From: Thalassotalea fonticola
Lineage (GTDB): Bacteria; Pseudomonadota; Gammaproteobacteria; Enterobacterales; Alteromonadaceae
Length of the DNA: 64,000 nucleotides
Direction: 5' to 3'
NCBI RefSeq assembly: GCF_032911225.1
Contig: NZ_CP136600.1
Location: forward strand, 1,426,001-1,490,000
Below, piece by piece: positions 1 to 8,637 of this stretch. Every line of letters starts with the position of its first letter. Positions within the stretch are counted from its first letter, which is position 1. The translations under genes were made by a program, and so were the position numbers. The notes under the pieces were generated by a model. It was not told where the DNA came from and did not search any database. It was given only the letters and a program-made list of their open reading frames with translations.

Positions 1-712
1 TTTACCCTTTTATGGGGAGGATGTTTGGTATGGTTATGAGCTTTCCTGGTTACAGCCAAATGGTAAGCCAGTAGTTGCAGTGGCCGAATTTCGCATACCT
101 TGCACCAGTGAAAATCTAGTAGAATCAAAATCGTTCAAGTTGTATTTGAACAGTTTTAACCAAACTCACTTTGGTTCATGGCAAGATGTTGAAAATACGC
201 TTATAAATGATTTAACTACAACGGCTAAAGCCCCAGTAAAAGTTGCATTGTTTGCTGTTGATAATTGCCCTGCTCTAGCCATTAGTAATATAGATGCGTT
301 AAAAATAGATGACATCGACATTAGCATTGATAGCTATGACTTTGATCGTAATATTTTAGCTCAAGCTGCAGCAATGACTTCAGATAATAACGTTAGCGAA
401 TACCTTGTCAGTCACTTATTAAAATCTAATTGCTTAATAACCAATCAACCTGACTGGGGTAGCGTTTATATTACTTATACCGGTAAACAAATTAATCATT
501 CACTTTTATTGAAATATTTAATTTCATTTCGCCAACATAATGAATTTCATGAACAGTGTGTGGAGCGTATCTACACAGATATTATGGAGTTTTGTCAACC
601 TGAATCGCTCACGGTATTTGCTCGTTATACGCGCCGAGGTGGGCTCGACATAAACCCATTTAGAAGCAGCGAAGATATATCTGCACCGGCAAATAGAACA
701 TTAAGACAATAA
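1..712 (+). CDS. queF: NADPH-dependent 7-cyano-7-deazaguanine reductase QueF (5' end outside window)
   Basis: QueF reduces the nitrile preQ0 to the amine preQ1 in queuosine tRNA modification, in the cytoplasm. The reading frame is open from base 2 and already encodes QueF sequence (LPFYGEDVWYGYELSW), so the gene enters from the left; the GTG at 80 is internal. The QueF signature ESKSFKLYLNSF follows. The C-terminal half of this long, two-domain form carries the catalytic pair in NCLITNQPDWGSV, with Cys at codon 431-433 and Asp at 452-454, and ends with the usual RRGGLDINPFRS. About 236 residues are visible of the roughly 280 expected. In E. coli queF also neighbours ppnN, as here. Confidence 0.95.
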   Translation, partial: LPFYGEDVWYGYELSWLQPNGKPVVAVAEFRIPCTSENLVESKSFKLYLNSFNQTHFGSWQDVENTLINDLTTTAKAPVKVALFAVDNCPALAISNIDALKIDDIDISIDSYDFDRNILAQAAAMTSDNNVSEYLVSHLLKSNCLITNQPDWGSVYITYTGKQINHSLLLKYLISFRQHNEFHEQCVERIYTDIMEFCQPESLTVFARYTRRGGLDINPFRSSEDISAPANRTLRQ

Positions 713-716
713 TATT

Positions 717-819
717 AGAAACGAGAACAGTTATATAAGCTCATTTTTCGTTTATATAACTTCGAAAAACAAACCCGCTGTTCGTTTCTCGTTTATTGTC
801 TCTGGTTCTTCGTTTCTCC
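717..819. repeat. Heptamer (AGAAACG) inverted-arm element, copy A
   Basis: The left arm AGAAACGAGAAC begins five bases after the queF stop. The right side carries TTCGTTTCTCGTTT at 781-794 and a second TTCGTTTCTC near 809-818. Inside lies another inverted repeat, AGTTATATAA / TTATATAACT (about 729-761), so the element can fold as a nested hairpin. It is one of seven copies in the window. There is no ORF in it, and it fills most of the queF-ppnN gap. Confidence 0.7.
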
Positions 820-943
820 TTATTCACCTTTTTATCTGCTTATTTATAGACTACAATCAAACTATAGACATCAAACTCCTGGGCTAAGTTATTATTTTCC
901 TTAATAAAAATTTTAATTATCTGATGTAATTTTGAGGTAGCTT

Positions 944-2293
944 ATGCAAATTGAATTAAATCCTGTAGGCAATATGTGCCTACTTTCCCCTCTTGAGGTC
1001 GATCAACTCCAGCACTCCGCTAATAGCGAACTTTATCAACTTTACCGTAATTGCTCCCTTGCGGTATTAAACGTTGGAAGTACGACTGATGATGCCGAAG
1101 CAATTTATGAAACATACAAAGACTTTAATATACAGGTATTAAAACGCGAACGAGGGGTGAAATTACGATTAATTAATCCCCCTGATCACGCCTTTGTCGA
1201 TGGTAAAATAATCAAAGGTATTCAAGAACAGTTATCGGCTGTTTTACGTGATATTTTATTTATTTCAACACGATATTTAGCTACCCCACCACCCCGGTCT
1301 TCAGATCTGATAACGCACATTGTTTTTGACATTTTTCGGAATGCCGGGGCGATCAAACTTGATAGCGAGCCAGGTGTTATAACCTGCTGGGGCGGGCACT
1401 CGATAAAGCATGAAGAATATAAATACACCAAAAATACTGGCTATCAACTTGGCTTGCGTAATATAAATATATGCACAGGTTGTGGTCCTGGAGCAATGAA
1501 AGGCCCGATGAAAGGAGCAACCTTTGGTCATGCTAAACAGCGTAGCGGCATTGGCCGTTATATAGGGTTAACTGAGCCAAGTATTATTGCTGCAGAGCCG
1601 CCAAATACCATAGTAAATGAATTGGTGATCATGCCAGATATTGAAAAACGCCTAGAAGCTTTCGTACGCTTAAGCCATGGCTTAATTATTTTTCCTGGAG
1701 GGGCAGGAACCGCAGAAGAGTTGCTGTTTGTATTGGGAATTTTACTACACCCAGAAAATAAACTGCAAAAATTGCCTATAGTCCTCACCGGTCCAAAAGA
1801 CGCAGAACAATACTTTAATGCGTTAGATACTTTCATTGGTGAAATTTTAGGCGCTGATGCACAGCAACTTTATACCATTATTATTGATGATAGCGAAGAA
1901 GTGGCTAAGTATTTAAAAGAGCAAATAAGTTCAGTAATAAGCTATCGTAAAGCGGTTGGCGACGCCTATCACTATAATTGGACTTTAGAAATAGAGGCTC
2001 AATTTCAACAACCGTTCGAGCCCAATCATGAAAATATGGCTCAAATAAGCCTACATAATGATTTACCTGTAAATGAACTTGCAGCCAATTTACGAAAAAT
2101 ATTTTCCGGAATTGTCGCTGGCAATGTAAAACCTGAATGGGTTAAAAACATCCGTAAAAATGGCCCATATGAAATATCTGGTGACAAAGAAATTATGACT
2201 CACATGGATAACCTGTTATCATCTTTTGTTAAGCAGGGACGGATGAAATTACAGGGCGAATATACGCCTTGTTATAAAATCGTTTCAGAGTGA
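944..2293 (+). CDS. ppnN: Nucleotide 5'-monophosphate nucleosidase PpnN (YgdH, LOG-like)
   Basis: PpnN hydrolyses purine and pyrimidine nucleoside monophosphates to base plus ribose 5-phosphate; in E. coli it is a (p)ppGpp-responsive cytoplasmic tetramer. The 449-residue protein is the family length (454 in E. coli). It has the N-terminal extension (RNCSLAVLNVGS, residues 36-46), the LOG-family core GCGPGAMKGPMKGA (about 179-192) and the phosphoribosyl-binding motif PGGAGTAEE (251-259), then the C-terminal domain with FSGIVAGNVKPEW. A GAGGT ribosome binding site precedes the ATG. It stands alone after queF, as in many gammaproteobacteria. Confidence 0.96.
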   Translation: MQIELNPVGNMCLLSPLEVDQLQHSANSELYQLYRNCSLAVLNVGSTTDDAEAIYETYKDFNIQVLKRERGVKLRLINPPDHAFVDGKIIKGIQEQLSAVLRDILFISTRYLATPPPRSSDLITHIVFDIFRNAGAIKLDSEPGVITCWGGHSIKHEEYKYTKNTGYQLGLRNINICTGCGPGAMKGPMKGATFGHAKQRSGIGRYIGLTEPSIIAAEPPNTIVNELVIMPDIEKRLEAFVRLSHGLIIFPGGAGTAEELLFVLGILLHPENKLQKLPIVLTGPKDAEQYFNALDTFIGEILGADAQQLYTIIIDDSEEVAKYLKEQISSVISYRKAVGDAYHYNWTLEIEAQFQQPFEPNHENMAQISLHNDLPVNELAANLRKIFSGIVAGNVKPEWVKNIRKNGPYEISGDKEIMTHMDNLLSSFVKQGRMKLQGEYTPCYKIVSE

Positions 2294-2332
2294 TTCATAT
2301 AAACGATGCAAGTAAAATAATAAATATAAACG

Positions 2333-3145
2333 ATGCAAGCTCACTTAGTTCTTATTGATGCCATGAACTTGATCCGCAGAATATATGCGGCTCAAGAACG
2401 GTTGTACCCGTTAAATGGCGATTTATCTGATAAAACCAAACAACAAATTATTCATAATACCAAGACGGCGGCGACTAAAGCCCTGCAAAAAATCATTCAA
2501 GAGCACGAGCCTAGCCATGCTCTAGCGGTATTTGACTGCCAAGGCTTATGTTGGCGTTATAAGGTATTTCCCGAATATAAAAAAGGTCGCAAGAAAATGC
2601 CTGAGCACTTAAAAGATAGTTTGTCTGCAATGCAAGACAGTTTTCTAGCATTAGGCGTTGATTCATTAGAATCAGAGCAAGATGAAGCCGATGACTTAAT
2701 TGCAACTTTAGCGGTAAAAATGGCGCTTAAAGGCCAAAATACCACCATCATATCTACTGACAAAGGTTTTTTACCCCTACTTGGCCATCACGTACAAGTG
2801 TATGATTATTTCAAAAAACGTTATTTTGATGATGAATATGTGCAACAAAAGTTCAATGTAAAAACAACGCAGCTTATCGATTTCTGGACATTAACGGGTG
2901 ATACCACCAATAAGATCCCTGGTGTTGCCGGCATTGGGCAAGTTATCGCGTCTCAGTTATTAAATACTTACGGCTCTTTAAAAGCAATACTTGCGGCTAC
3001 AGACTTGAAAAAATCAATTGCCAAAAAGTTTGCTGATACGGAGTTACAATTTGAACTAAGTCAACAACTGCTTAATTTGAAAAAAGATATTCCTTTAGGA
3101 TTTAACCTTAAAGATATTCGCTTACATAATGATTCAGTAAATTAA
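2333..3145 (+). CDS. xni: Flap endonuclease-like protein Xni (exonuclease IX family)
   Basis: Xni is a 5'-3' nuclease-family protein resembling the small domain of DNA polymerase I, thought to act on flap or branched DNA. The 270 residues show the PIN-like core with acidic residues (IDAMN at 8-12, DEADD at 117-121, STDKGF at 141-146) and a helix-three-turn-helix stretch (GDTTNKIPGVAGIG, 189-202). It starts 39 bases after ppnN and has no strong ribosome binding site, which fits co-transcription with ppnN. E. coli has xni close to ygdH, gcvA and rlmM, so the synteny supports the call. Confidence 0.93.
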   Translation: MQAHLVLIDAMNLIRRIYAAQERLYPLNGDLSDKTKQQIIHNTKTAATKALQKIIQEHEPSHALAVFDCQGLCWRYKVFPEYKKGRKKMPEHLKDSLSAMQDSFLALGVDSLESEQDEADDLIATLAVKMALKGQNTTIISTDKGFLPLLGHHVQVYDYFKKRYFDDEYVQQKFNVKTTQLIDFWTLTGDTTNKIPGVAGIGQVIASQLLNTYGSLKAILAATDLKKSIAKKFADTELQFELSQQLLNLKKDIPLGFNLKDIRLHNDSVN

Positions 3146-3242
3146 AAAATTTGTTACAATTTTTTAACCATGTATCTTATAGATACTTTATAATAAATTT
3201 TTATCATTTTTAAAATAGAACCTCGACGTTTCAAGGACTGTT

Positions 3243-3632
3243 ATGAACACCAAAGTTGCTTCTCGTATTGCTATCGCAGTTATTATTTACGCTATTTTTG
3301 CTGCGGCGGTAATGTATTTTTATAAAGATACTCCGGTAAAAATGGAATGGGATGAGCGCGAGGGCTTCAACCGCCAGTACATAGCTAAATTAAAACTGGA
3401 TAGTGCCAACCTAGATAAAATCATTCTTGATATAGGTAGCCCAGATTTAACTGAAGCTAAAAAAGTTTCCACCGGTAATTATCAAGTTATGTTTTTTCGA
3501 ACTCAACATAAGCATTCTGATGGCATAACAACTCAAGATGAATGCACGCCGTTATTATTTAAAGATGATGTATTAGTTGGCATCGGTGCAAGCGCATATT
3601 CAGATTATAAAGAGCTAAAAGCGATTGAGTAA
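3243..3632 (+). CDS. DUF3192 family membrane-anchored protein
   Basis: This 129-residue protein of unknown function has one N-terminal hydrophobic segment (residues 8-26), acting as an anchor or uncleaved signal, followed by a soluble domain that would face the periplasm. The domain is SmpA-like in outline: a turn ILDIGSPDLTEA, then the strand-rich YQVMFFRTQHKHSDGITT, DECTPLLF and a final LVGIGASAY. I recognise this pattern as DUF3192, common in Alteromonadales and Vibrionales. AAGGA lies upstream of the ATG at 3243, and the gene ends before a strong terminator. No function can be assigned. Confidence 0.75.
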   Translation: MNTKVASRIAIAVIIYAIFAAAVMYFYKDTPVKMEWDEREGFNRQYIAKLKLDSANLDKIILDIGSPDLTEAKKVSTGNYQVMFFRTQHKHSDGITTQDECTPLLFKDDVLVGIGASAYSDYKELKAIE

Positions 3633-3751
3633 CCTCCTTGCAGCGTTTGAATAAAGTAGCATAAACTTAAAACTTCGTCGAAAACACCCTATACTTTAGT
3701 CTAATTATAGCTATTATCGGTCAAAACATCGACACATGTAAGTAAAGTAAC

Positions 3752-3808
3752 TGGCTATGAAAGCATAGCCATGATATAAAAACGCCACACCTCACTGGCG
3801 TTTTTTTA
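3752..3808 (+). terminator. Hairpin plus intrinsic terminator downstream of the DUF3192 gene
   Basis: A first hairpin (TGGCTATG / CATAGCCA, 3752-3771) is followed by a terminator stem AACGCCA / TGGCGTT (3781-3802) and a run of seven T. The terminator separates the DUF3192 gene from the isocitrate dehydrogenase gene, so the latter needs its own promoter in 3803-3864. Confidence 0.75.
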
Positions 3809-3864
3809 TGCTCGCAGTTTATTACAAACGTTATTTTTAGCACATTTTTTAATAGGTAAACTCT

Positions 3865-4872
3865 ATGACTCAGCAAACTATTACCGTTATTCCTGGCGAT
3901 GGCATTGGCCCAAGTATTATCGATGCTTGTATTAAAGTATTAGATAAAGCTGGTTGTAACTTTAATTACGAGTATGCGGATGCAGGTTTAGCCGCTTATG
4001 AAAAGCACGGCGAACTGGTTCCACAAAAAACGTTAAACCTTATTGAAAAAAATAAGATCAGCCTTAAAGGCCCTCTTACCACACCTGTAGGTGAAGGTTT
4101 TACTTCAATCAACGTTACCCTTCGTAAAAAATTCAAATTATACGCTAATTTGCGTCCGGTGATTTCTTTCAAAGGTACTCGTGCACGTTATGAGAATATT
4201 GACATTTTAACTATTCGAGAAAACACTGAAGGTATGTATTCTGGCCTTGGCCAAACAGTATCTGCCGATGGTGAAACAGCTGAAGCATTGAGTTTGGTTA
4301 CTCGTGAAGGTGCTGAACGAATCGTTGAATTTGCTTACCAAACGGCAATAAAAGAAGGCCGTAAAAAAGTTACTGCGGTGCATAAAGCCAACATATTGAA
4401 ATCTACGTCAGGTTTATTTTTAAAAGTCGCTCGTGAAGTAGCTAGCCGATACCCTGAAATTGAGTCAACAGAAATGATTGTTGATAACTGCTGTATGCAA
4501 TTAGTAATGAATCCCGAGCAATTTGACGTAATAGTAACAACTAACCTGTTCGGTGATATTTTGTCTGATTTGTGTGCGGGTTTAGTTGGCGGTTTAGGCA
4601 TGGCCCCTGGTGCTAACATTGGCCAAGACTGTGCTATTTTTGAAGCTGTTCATGGCAGTGCACCTGATATTGCAGGTAAAAATTTAGCCAACCCAACATC
4701 TGTGATTTTAGCGGCTATTCAAATGCTTGAATACATGGGGAAGAACGATAAAGCGGCATTAATCCGCAATGCAATTACTGATGTGATAGAGTCTGGGGAT
4801 AGAACAACTCGTGATTTAGGTGGCGAGCATGGAACCACAGACTTTACCGAAGCGTTGTTAGAGCGGTTATAA
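3865..4872 (+). CDS. Isocitrate dehydrogenase, NAD(+)-type (isocitrate/isopropylmalate dehydrogenase family)
   Basis: The enzyme is predicted to oxidise isocitrate to 2-oxoglutarate and CO2 in the citric acid cycle. The 335-residue length is that of the short homodimeric NAD class, clearly shorter than E. coli Icd (416). Motifs in order: VIPGDGIGPSI (8-18), substrate site RENTEGMYSG (118-127), the family signature NLFGDILSDLCAGLVGG (227-243), and HGSAPDIAGKNLANP (263-277), where Asp stands at the place of the Lys-Tyr that binds NADP phosphate in the NADP enzymes. 3-Isopropylmalate or homoisocitrate dehydrogenase are the alternatives, but the RENTEGMYSG context fits IDH better. It is a monocistron between two terminators. 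Confidence 0.85.
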   Translation: MTQQTITVIPGDGIGPSIIDACIKVLDKAGCNFNYEYADAGLAAYEKHGELVPQKTLNLIEKNKISLKGPLTTPVGEGFTSINVTLRKKFKLYANLRPVISFKGTRARYENIDILTIRENTEGMYSGLGQTVSADGETAEALSLVTREGAERIVEFAYQTAIKEGRKKVTAVHKANILKSTSGLFLKVAREVASRYPEIESTEMIVDNCCMQLVMNPEQFDVIVTTNLFGDILSDLCAGLVGGLGMAPGANIGQDCAIFEAVHGSAPDIAGKNLANPTSVILAAIQMLEYMGKNDKAALIRNAITDVIESGDRTTRDLGGEHGTTDFTEALLERL

Positions 4873-4903
4873 AACAAAGGAGCCGAAGGCTCCTTTGTTT
4901 TAT
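4872..4903 (+). terminator. Intrinsic terminator after isocitrate dehydrogenase
   Basis: A 13-bp perfect stem (AAACAAAGGAGCC / GGCTCCTTTGTTT) with loop GAA begins at the stop codon. It is A-rich before and T-rich after, so it may work for both directions. Confidence 0.85.
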
Positions 4904-5025
4904 CGAGAAACGAGAGCGTTTAATTCACTTCTAGAAACGAAAAGCTAATATTGTTTTAAATCATGTCTAATGACAATACTAGACCAACGTTCTTCGTTTC
5001 TCGTTTCTTGTAATCTCGTTTCTTG
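4904..5025. repeat. Heptamer (AGAAACG) inverted-arm element, copy B
   Basis: The left side has CGAGAAACGAGAG (4904-4916) and AGAAACGAAAAG (4933-4944). The right side has TTCTTCGTTTCTCGTTTC (4990-5007) and TCTCGTTTCTTG (5014-5025). It fills the gap between two convergent genes and stops two bases before the rlmM stop codon. Confidence 0.7.
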
Positions 5026-5027
5026 AA

Positions 5028-6116
5028 CTACTTATTACCTAACACACGTAAATGCACGGTTACTTCTTCACGATCGTAATATAAATGCTTGGCATACATT
5101 TCATACCAAATGCTATTTTCAGATAACGTGTCCTTTATGATCTGCAAGTTTTTCATTACTAGCTGATAACGCCCGGCTGTTGGCGGCAGCTTTAAATTAA
5201 ACATAGCTTCTTTACAATCCCCCTCTACTACCCAATCAGCCATTAATTTGGCAACTTTGGTTGGGTTTTCAATCATGTCGCACACTAACCAGTAATTATT
5301 CTTTTTGCGCGGGCGCCATTTAAAGCCATCTTGCTGATAATGCTTAACTTGCCCAGTTTGCATCAAGGCATCATCCATAGGCCCGTTATCAACAGCTTTA
5401 ACCATCATGCCGCGACGAACCAATTGATAAGTCCAGCCCCCCGGAGCCGAGCCTAAATCAACAGCATTTAAACCACCCGCCAGACGTTCTTCATGTTCTT
5501 CTTTTGGAATAAAGTATAAAAATGCTTCATCAAGTTTTAATGTAGAGCGACTTGGCGATGCACCGGGAAATTTTAGTCTATGTATACCCATCACATGCTC
5601 TGAAGAGTTTGATACATAAGAATACCCTAACTGCACTTGTTGACCAGACATGAATAATGCATGTAAAATTGTTGCGCCGCGTGAGTCATTACCCTGCTCT
5701 TTAGCAGCCAGTACACCGGATTTGCGTAAACTTTGTCTAAGCGGTACCGATAATTTTCGAATGAATTTAGACAACTCTTTACCATCATTGGTATCAGGTG
5801 TTTCCATACGAATTTCTTCATAATGAAAATCTTTACCTAACACTTCACTTATTGCCTCAACCCGATTAAATGCGGGCAGTTCAACTTCGTCACCTAAGGT
5901 TACAAACCACTGGCGGGCAAAAATTAATCGAGCTAATGGCAGCTTTTGAATTAACTTGTCAGCATCTGCACTTTCATGAACATGAAAATAAACCAAGCCT
6001 TGGTTCTTACATACTTTGATGTAACCATAAACTTCATTCCATGCAGCTTTTTCTTGAATTTCAGCGCCACATTCTTTTTCAAAACCTGGTCGACAATAAA
6101 GGACTATCGCGGTCAT
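5028..6116 (-). CDS. rlmM: 23S rRNA 2'-O-ribose C2498 methyltransferase RlmM
   Basis: RlmM methylates the 2'-OH of C2498 in 23S rRNA using S-adenosylmethionine, before 50S assembly. The 362 residues (E. coli 366) contain an N-terminal THUMP region and a Rossmann-like methyltransferase domain whose SAM motif DLGSAPGGWT is at 220-229; KLDEA (194-198) and VCDMIENP carry residues of the catalytic tetrad. The ATG overlaps the DUF423 stop by one base (TAATG), so translation is coupled. It is the last gene of the minus-strand gcvA-like / hydrolase / DUF423 / rlmM operon. Confidence 0.96.
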   Translation of the reverse strand: MTAIVLYCRPGFEKECGAEIQEKAAWNEVYGYIKVCKNQGLVYFHVHESADADKLIQKLPLARLIFARQWFVTLGDEVELPAFNRVEAISEVLGKDFHYEEIRMETPDTNDGKELSKFIRKLSVPLRQSLRKSGVLAAKEQGNDSRGATILHALFMSGQQVQLGYSYVSNSSEHVMGIHRLKFPGASPSRSTLKLDEAFLYFIPKEEHEERLAGGLNAVDLGSAPGGWTYQLVRRGMMVKAVDNGPMDDALMQTGQVKHYQQDGFKWRPRKKNNYWLVCDMIENPTKVAKLMADWVVEGDCKEAMFNLKLPPTAGRYQLVMKNLQIIKDTLSENSIWYEMYAKHLYYDREEVTVHLRVLGNK

Positions 6117-6511
6117 TAATCTTTATTTCCTATTATGTTAGTTCTTGCCTTTGCTCCAGCTAAACCAAGAACTATCCAACCTAAAGCAAATGCTATCCCG
6201 CCCATTGGGGTCAGTTTGGAGAGCATTCCTATAGGTAAAAATGTTTTAAATATAATTAAGCCACAAAAGCTTAATAAACCAAAGCCAAACAAACTTGCTG
6301 CATATTGGCAGAATTTATGCTGAGTTTGATTAAATAAAAGCACAGCAATAAAAATTGCAATGCTGTGAATAAATGCAAAAAGTAATGCGGTTTCTAAATT
6401 ACTTACCTGCTGTAAGGATAGCTTATCTCCGGCATGAGACAACCATGCAGACAGCAAAACGCAAGCGGCGGCTATTATGCCAGAAAATGTAGATAAAATA
6501 CGCATTAACAT
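6116..6511 (-). CDS. ygdD: DUF423 family inner-membrane protein (YgdD-like)
   Basis: A 131-residue protein with four hydrophobic segments (about 3-20, 40-60, 68-88 and 100-122), matching the DUF423 fold. The conserved AWLSHAG near residue 22 and ETALLFAFIHSIAIF are typical. The start ATGTTAATG offers two Met codons two residues apart. The biochemical function is unknown. E. coli has the order gcvA-ygdD-rlmM, which this locus keeps apart from the added hydrolase. Confidence 0.9.
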   Translation of the reverse strand: MLMRILSTFSGIIAAACVLLSAWLSHAGDKLSLQQVSNLETALLFAFIHSIAIFIAVLLFNQTQHKFCQYAASLFGFGLLSFCGLIIFKTFLPIGMLSKLTPMGGIAFALGWIVLGLAGAKARTNIIGNKD

Positions 6512-7147
6512 TTAACTTTGTTCCTTTATAAAGGTTTTTATTAAATTAGCTGCGCTAATTTTATGCTGTAAGTGGGTAAAACCAGACTTTACCCTAGGTT
6601 TTAAATCATGATCGCCGTCTGCAACATAATGAACATGTATATTAGTTGGCAATGCATAATCACTTATTTCATCTTGGTTGCCTAATGCATCTCTGTCACC
6701 TTGTACAATAAGTACTTGTTTATTAGCTTGCTGGAGTGGTTCTAACCTTAACTTTTCAGGTTTTTTCTGTGGATGAAATGGATAACCAATACATACTATG
6801 CCTTTTACTTTATCTTCATTAGCCACCATGGCGGCAACTCTTGACCCCATAGATTTACCGCCAATAAATAACGGTAATTGTACAGCGTATTGTTTAATAC
6901 GGTTAATGTAACTTTCTTTTAAAATATCCATTTTTCCTGGCGGACGGCGTTTACCATCAACTAGCCGTTGTTGCATATATGGAAAATTAAAACGGATCAC
7001 ATTTATATGTCGCTCATTTAACAACTGAGTAAATTCAGTCATAAAATCACTATCCATATTAGCTCCGGCGCCGTGAGCAAAAATTAACGTTGCTATAGCA
7101 TCGTCTGCTGTATTCATTTGAATTGACAAGTCATCTACTACTGCCAT
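6512..7147 (-). CDS. Alpha/beta-hydrolase of the KANL3/Tex30 type
   Basis: A 211-residue cytoplasmic alpha/beta hydrolase without signal peptide. It has an oxyanion-type FAHGAGANMDSDF near residue 23-35, the nucleophile elbow GGKSMGSR (Ser in GKSMG, about residue 97), an acid-bearing LIVQGDRDALG and a terminal His in VADGDHDLKP. I recognise this as the KANL3/Tex30, dienelactone-hydrolase-like family; the substrate is unknown. Its ATG overlaps the stop of the LysR gene upstream (TAATG) and its stop touches DUF423, so it is fully embedded in the operon. E. coli lacks it at this position. Confidence 0.82.
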   Translation of the reverse strand: MAVVDDLSIQMNTADDAIATLIFAHGAGANMDSDFMTEFTQLLNERHINVIRFNFPYMQQRLVDGKRRPPGKMDILKESYINRIKQYAVQLPLFIGGKSMGSRVAAMVANEDKVKGIVCIGYPFHPQKKPEKLRLEPLQQANKQVLIVQGDRDALGNQDEISDYALPTNIHVHYVADGDHDLKPRVKSGFTHLQHKISAANLIKTFIKEQS

Positions 7148-8064
7148 TAGTTTAATTCTCCGTTGTCTATAGCATCTTCTTCATCAGCAATGGTGTTTAG
7201 TACCCATTGGCGAAATTGACTTATTCTGCCAGTATCAAGTTGCTCATCTCTACAGACGATATAAAAGGCATCTTGGTTCACTAATACCTGTGCAAATGGG
7301 GCAACTAAACGGCCTGCTTCAATATCCGGTTTTGCCAATATATTATTTACCAAAGCCACACCTTGGCCATGAATTGCCGCTTGCATCACTAATGCAGAGT
7401 GACTAAATATTGGTCCTTGATTAAGATTACTGGTTTGAGTATTAATACTTTTAAACCAGCGCTTCCAATCTTTTCTCGATGAATCGTGCAATAAAGTATG
7501 ATCATTTAAATCCGATGCCTTAATGATCGGCTTTGCACTAGTCAACAAACCTGGTGAACACACTGGCGTTAAATATTCAGTTAATATTTTATCCGCAACC
7601 ACATTCGGCCATGGTCCACGGCCATAATAAAATGCAATATCAACATTACTGGTAAGCGTATCATCATCGTTATCAACCGCTTTGATTCGAACATCAATAT
7701 CAGGATGATGTTTATTAAAGTCAGTTAAACGGGGCACTAACCATTGAATTGCCAAGCTTGGTTGGATAGATACGGTTATCGCACCCTTCTCACTTTTAGC
7801 TAATAATTTTTGTGTGGCTTCGTGTAAGGAGACAAAAATATCTTTTATATCTAAAAAGTAAGATTGACCCTCCTCGGTGAGCAACAAGGCTCTGTTTTTA
7901 CGCATAAACAGTTTTAAACCAAGATGAGACTCTAGCGATTTTATTTGATGCGAAATTGCCGCTTGAGTTACAAATAATTCAGCAGACGCTTTAGTAAAGC
8001 TTAACAGCCGAGCAGATGCTTCAAATGCTTTAAGTGCGTTTAGTGGCGGAAGTCGAGTCGACAT
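7147..8064 (-). CDS. gcvA: LysR-family regulator, GcvA-like
   Basis: A 305-residue LysR-type regulator. The N-terminal winged helix (residues 6-65: LPPLNALKAFEASARLLSFT, then TQAAISHQIKSLE) is the pattern of GcvA, which controls the glycine cleavage operon in E. coli. The substrate-binding domain follows from about residue 90. It is first in the operon with the hydrolase, DUF423 and rlmM, as gcvA is in E. coli. No glycine cleavage gene is in the window, so GcvA function is inferred from synteny and sequence style. It is transcribed divergently from the small acidic protein gene at 8274. Confidence 0.85.
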   Translation of the reverse strand: MSTRLPPLNALKAFEASARLLSFTKASAELFVTQAAISHQIKSLESHLGLKLFMRKNRALLLTEEGQSYFLDIKDIFVSLHEATQKLLAKSEKGAITVSIQPSLAIQWLVPRLTDFNKHHPDIDVRIKAVDNDDDTLTSNVDIAFYYGRGPWPNVVADKILTEYLTPVCSPGLLTSAKPIIKASDLNDHTLLHDSSRKDWKRWFKSINTQTSNLNQGPIFSHSALVMQAAIHGQGVALVNNILAKPDIEAGRLVAPFAQVLVNQDAFYIVCRDEQLDTGRISQFRQWVLNTIADEEDAIDNGELN

Positions 8065-8273
8065 AAATTAAATAATCTTTTTATTCATTATATTTTCTAA
8101 TGCGATTATATACCCTTTATCATTCAAAGTGCAGGCTTTCAAAGGGAGCTACGTAAACCTAAAGCTATATTAGTCTTTGCATTACAAACTATTACATTAG
8201 TAAACAATCCATTACTTGTTAAATTAATGTTGCACTGGTCTAATAACACCATATTAATTACGAGGCTTAAGTC

Positions 8274-8567
8274 ATGAAAAAGAACACAAATACTATTATC
8301 GCTATTGCAACTGCTGCTTTATTACCATTTTTTGCTTTTAATGCTGCTGCTAATGAAGACCGTGCTGTTACTCACACACAAGCACAACAAATTAGAATCG
8401 CCGCAATTAGTGTTGAAAATGATTTAGAAGCAATGCGTTTAGAAATGAACGAAGAGCAAAATTTAGAAGTTGTCGCAATGACGCAACTTAACGAAGAGCA
8501 AATTGATCTTGAAGTTGAAGAAGATCTTGAAAGCAACGAAGAATATCAAGAGTTAATTGCAGACTAA
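8274..8567 (+). CDS. Small acidic exported protein, unknown
   Basis: A 97-residue protein with a clear signal peptide (MKKNTNTIIAIATAALLPFF, cleavage probably after the AFNAAA at 21-26). The mature part of about 70 residues is strongly acidic (many Glu, few basic residues), with two related segments: EMNEEQNLEVVAM and QLNEEQIDLEVEE. I recognise no family. ACGAGGC upstream of the ATG is a good ribosome binding site, and a terminator follows. It stands alone, divergent from the gcvA-like gene. A periplasmic, possibly cation-binding or chaperone-like role is only a guess. Confidence 0.75.
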   Translation: MKKNTNTIIAIATAALLPFFAFNAAANEDRAVTHTQAQQIRIAAISVENDLEAMRLEMNEEQNLEVVAMTQLNEEQIDLEVEEDLESNEEYQELIAD

Positions 8568-8590
8568 TTAATCTCTGTCTGATAAATATA

Positions 8591-8619
8591 AGCGCCAATG
8601 TAAATTGGCGCTTTTTTTT
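8591..8619 (+). terminator. Intrinsic terminator after the acidic exported protein
   Basis: Stem AGCGCCAAT / ATTGGCGCT with a TGTA-type loop and eight T. It lies between convergent genes (the + strand gene at 8274 and the small minus-strand ORF), so it may serve both. Confidence 0.85.
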
Positions 8620-8637
8620 GCCTTAATGTTTTCTCTA

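Noticed and set aside
80..712. Complete short gene starting at the GTG at 80
   Set aside because: The frame is open to the left edge and already encodes QueF residues before 80, so the GTG is internal to a partial queF.
8230..8257. Promoter TTGCAC - 16 - TATTAA before the acidic exported protein gene
   Set aside because: The transcript would start at or inside the ribosome binding site, only about 10 bases before the ATG, so the match is probably chance.
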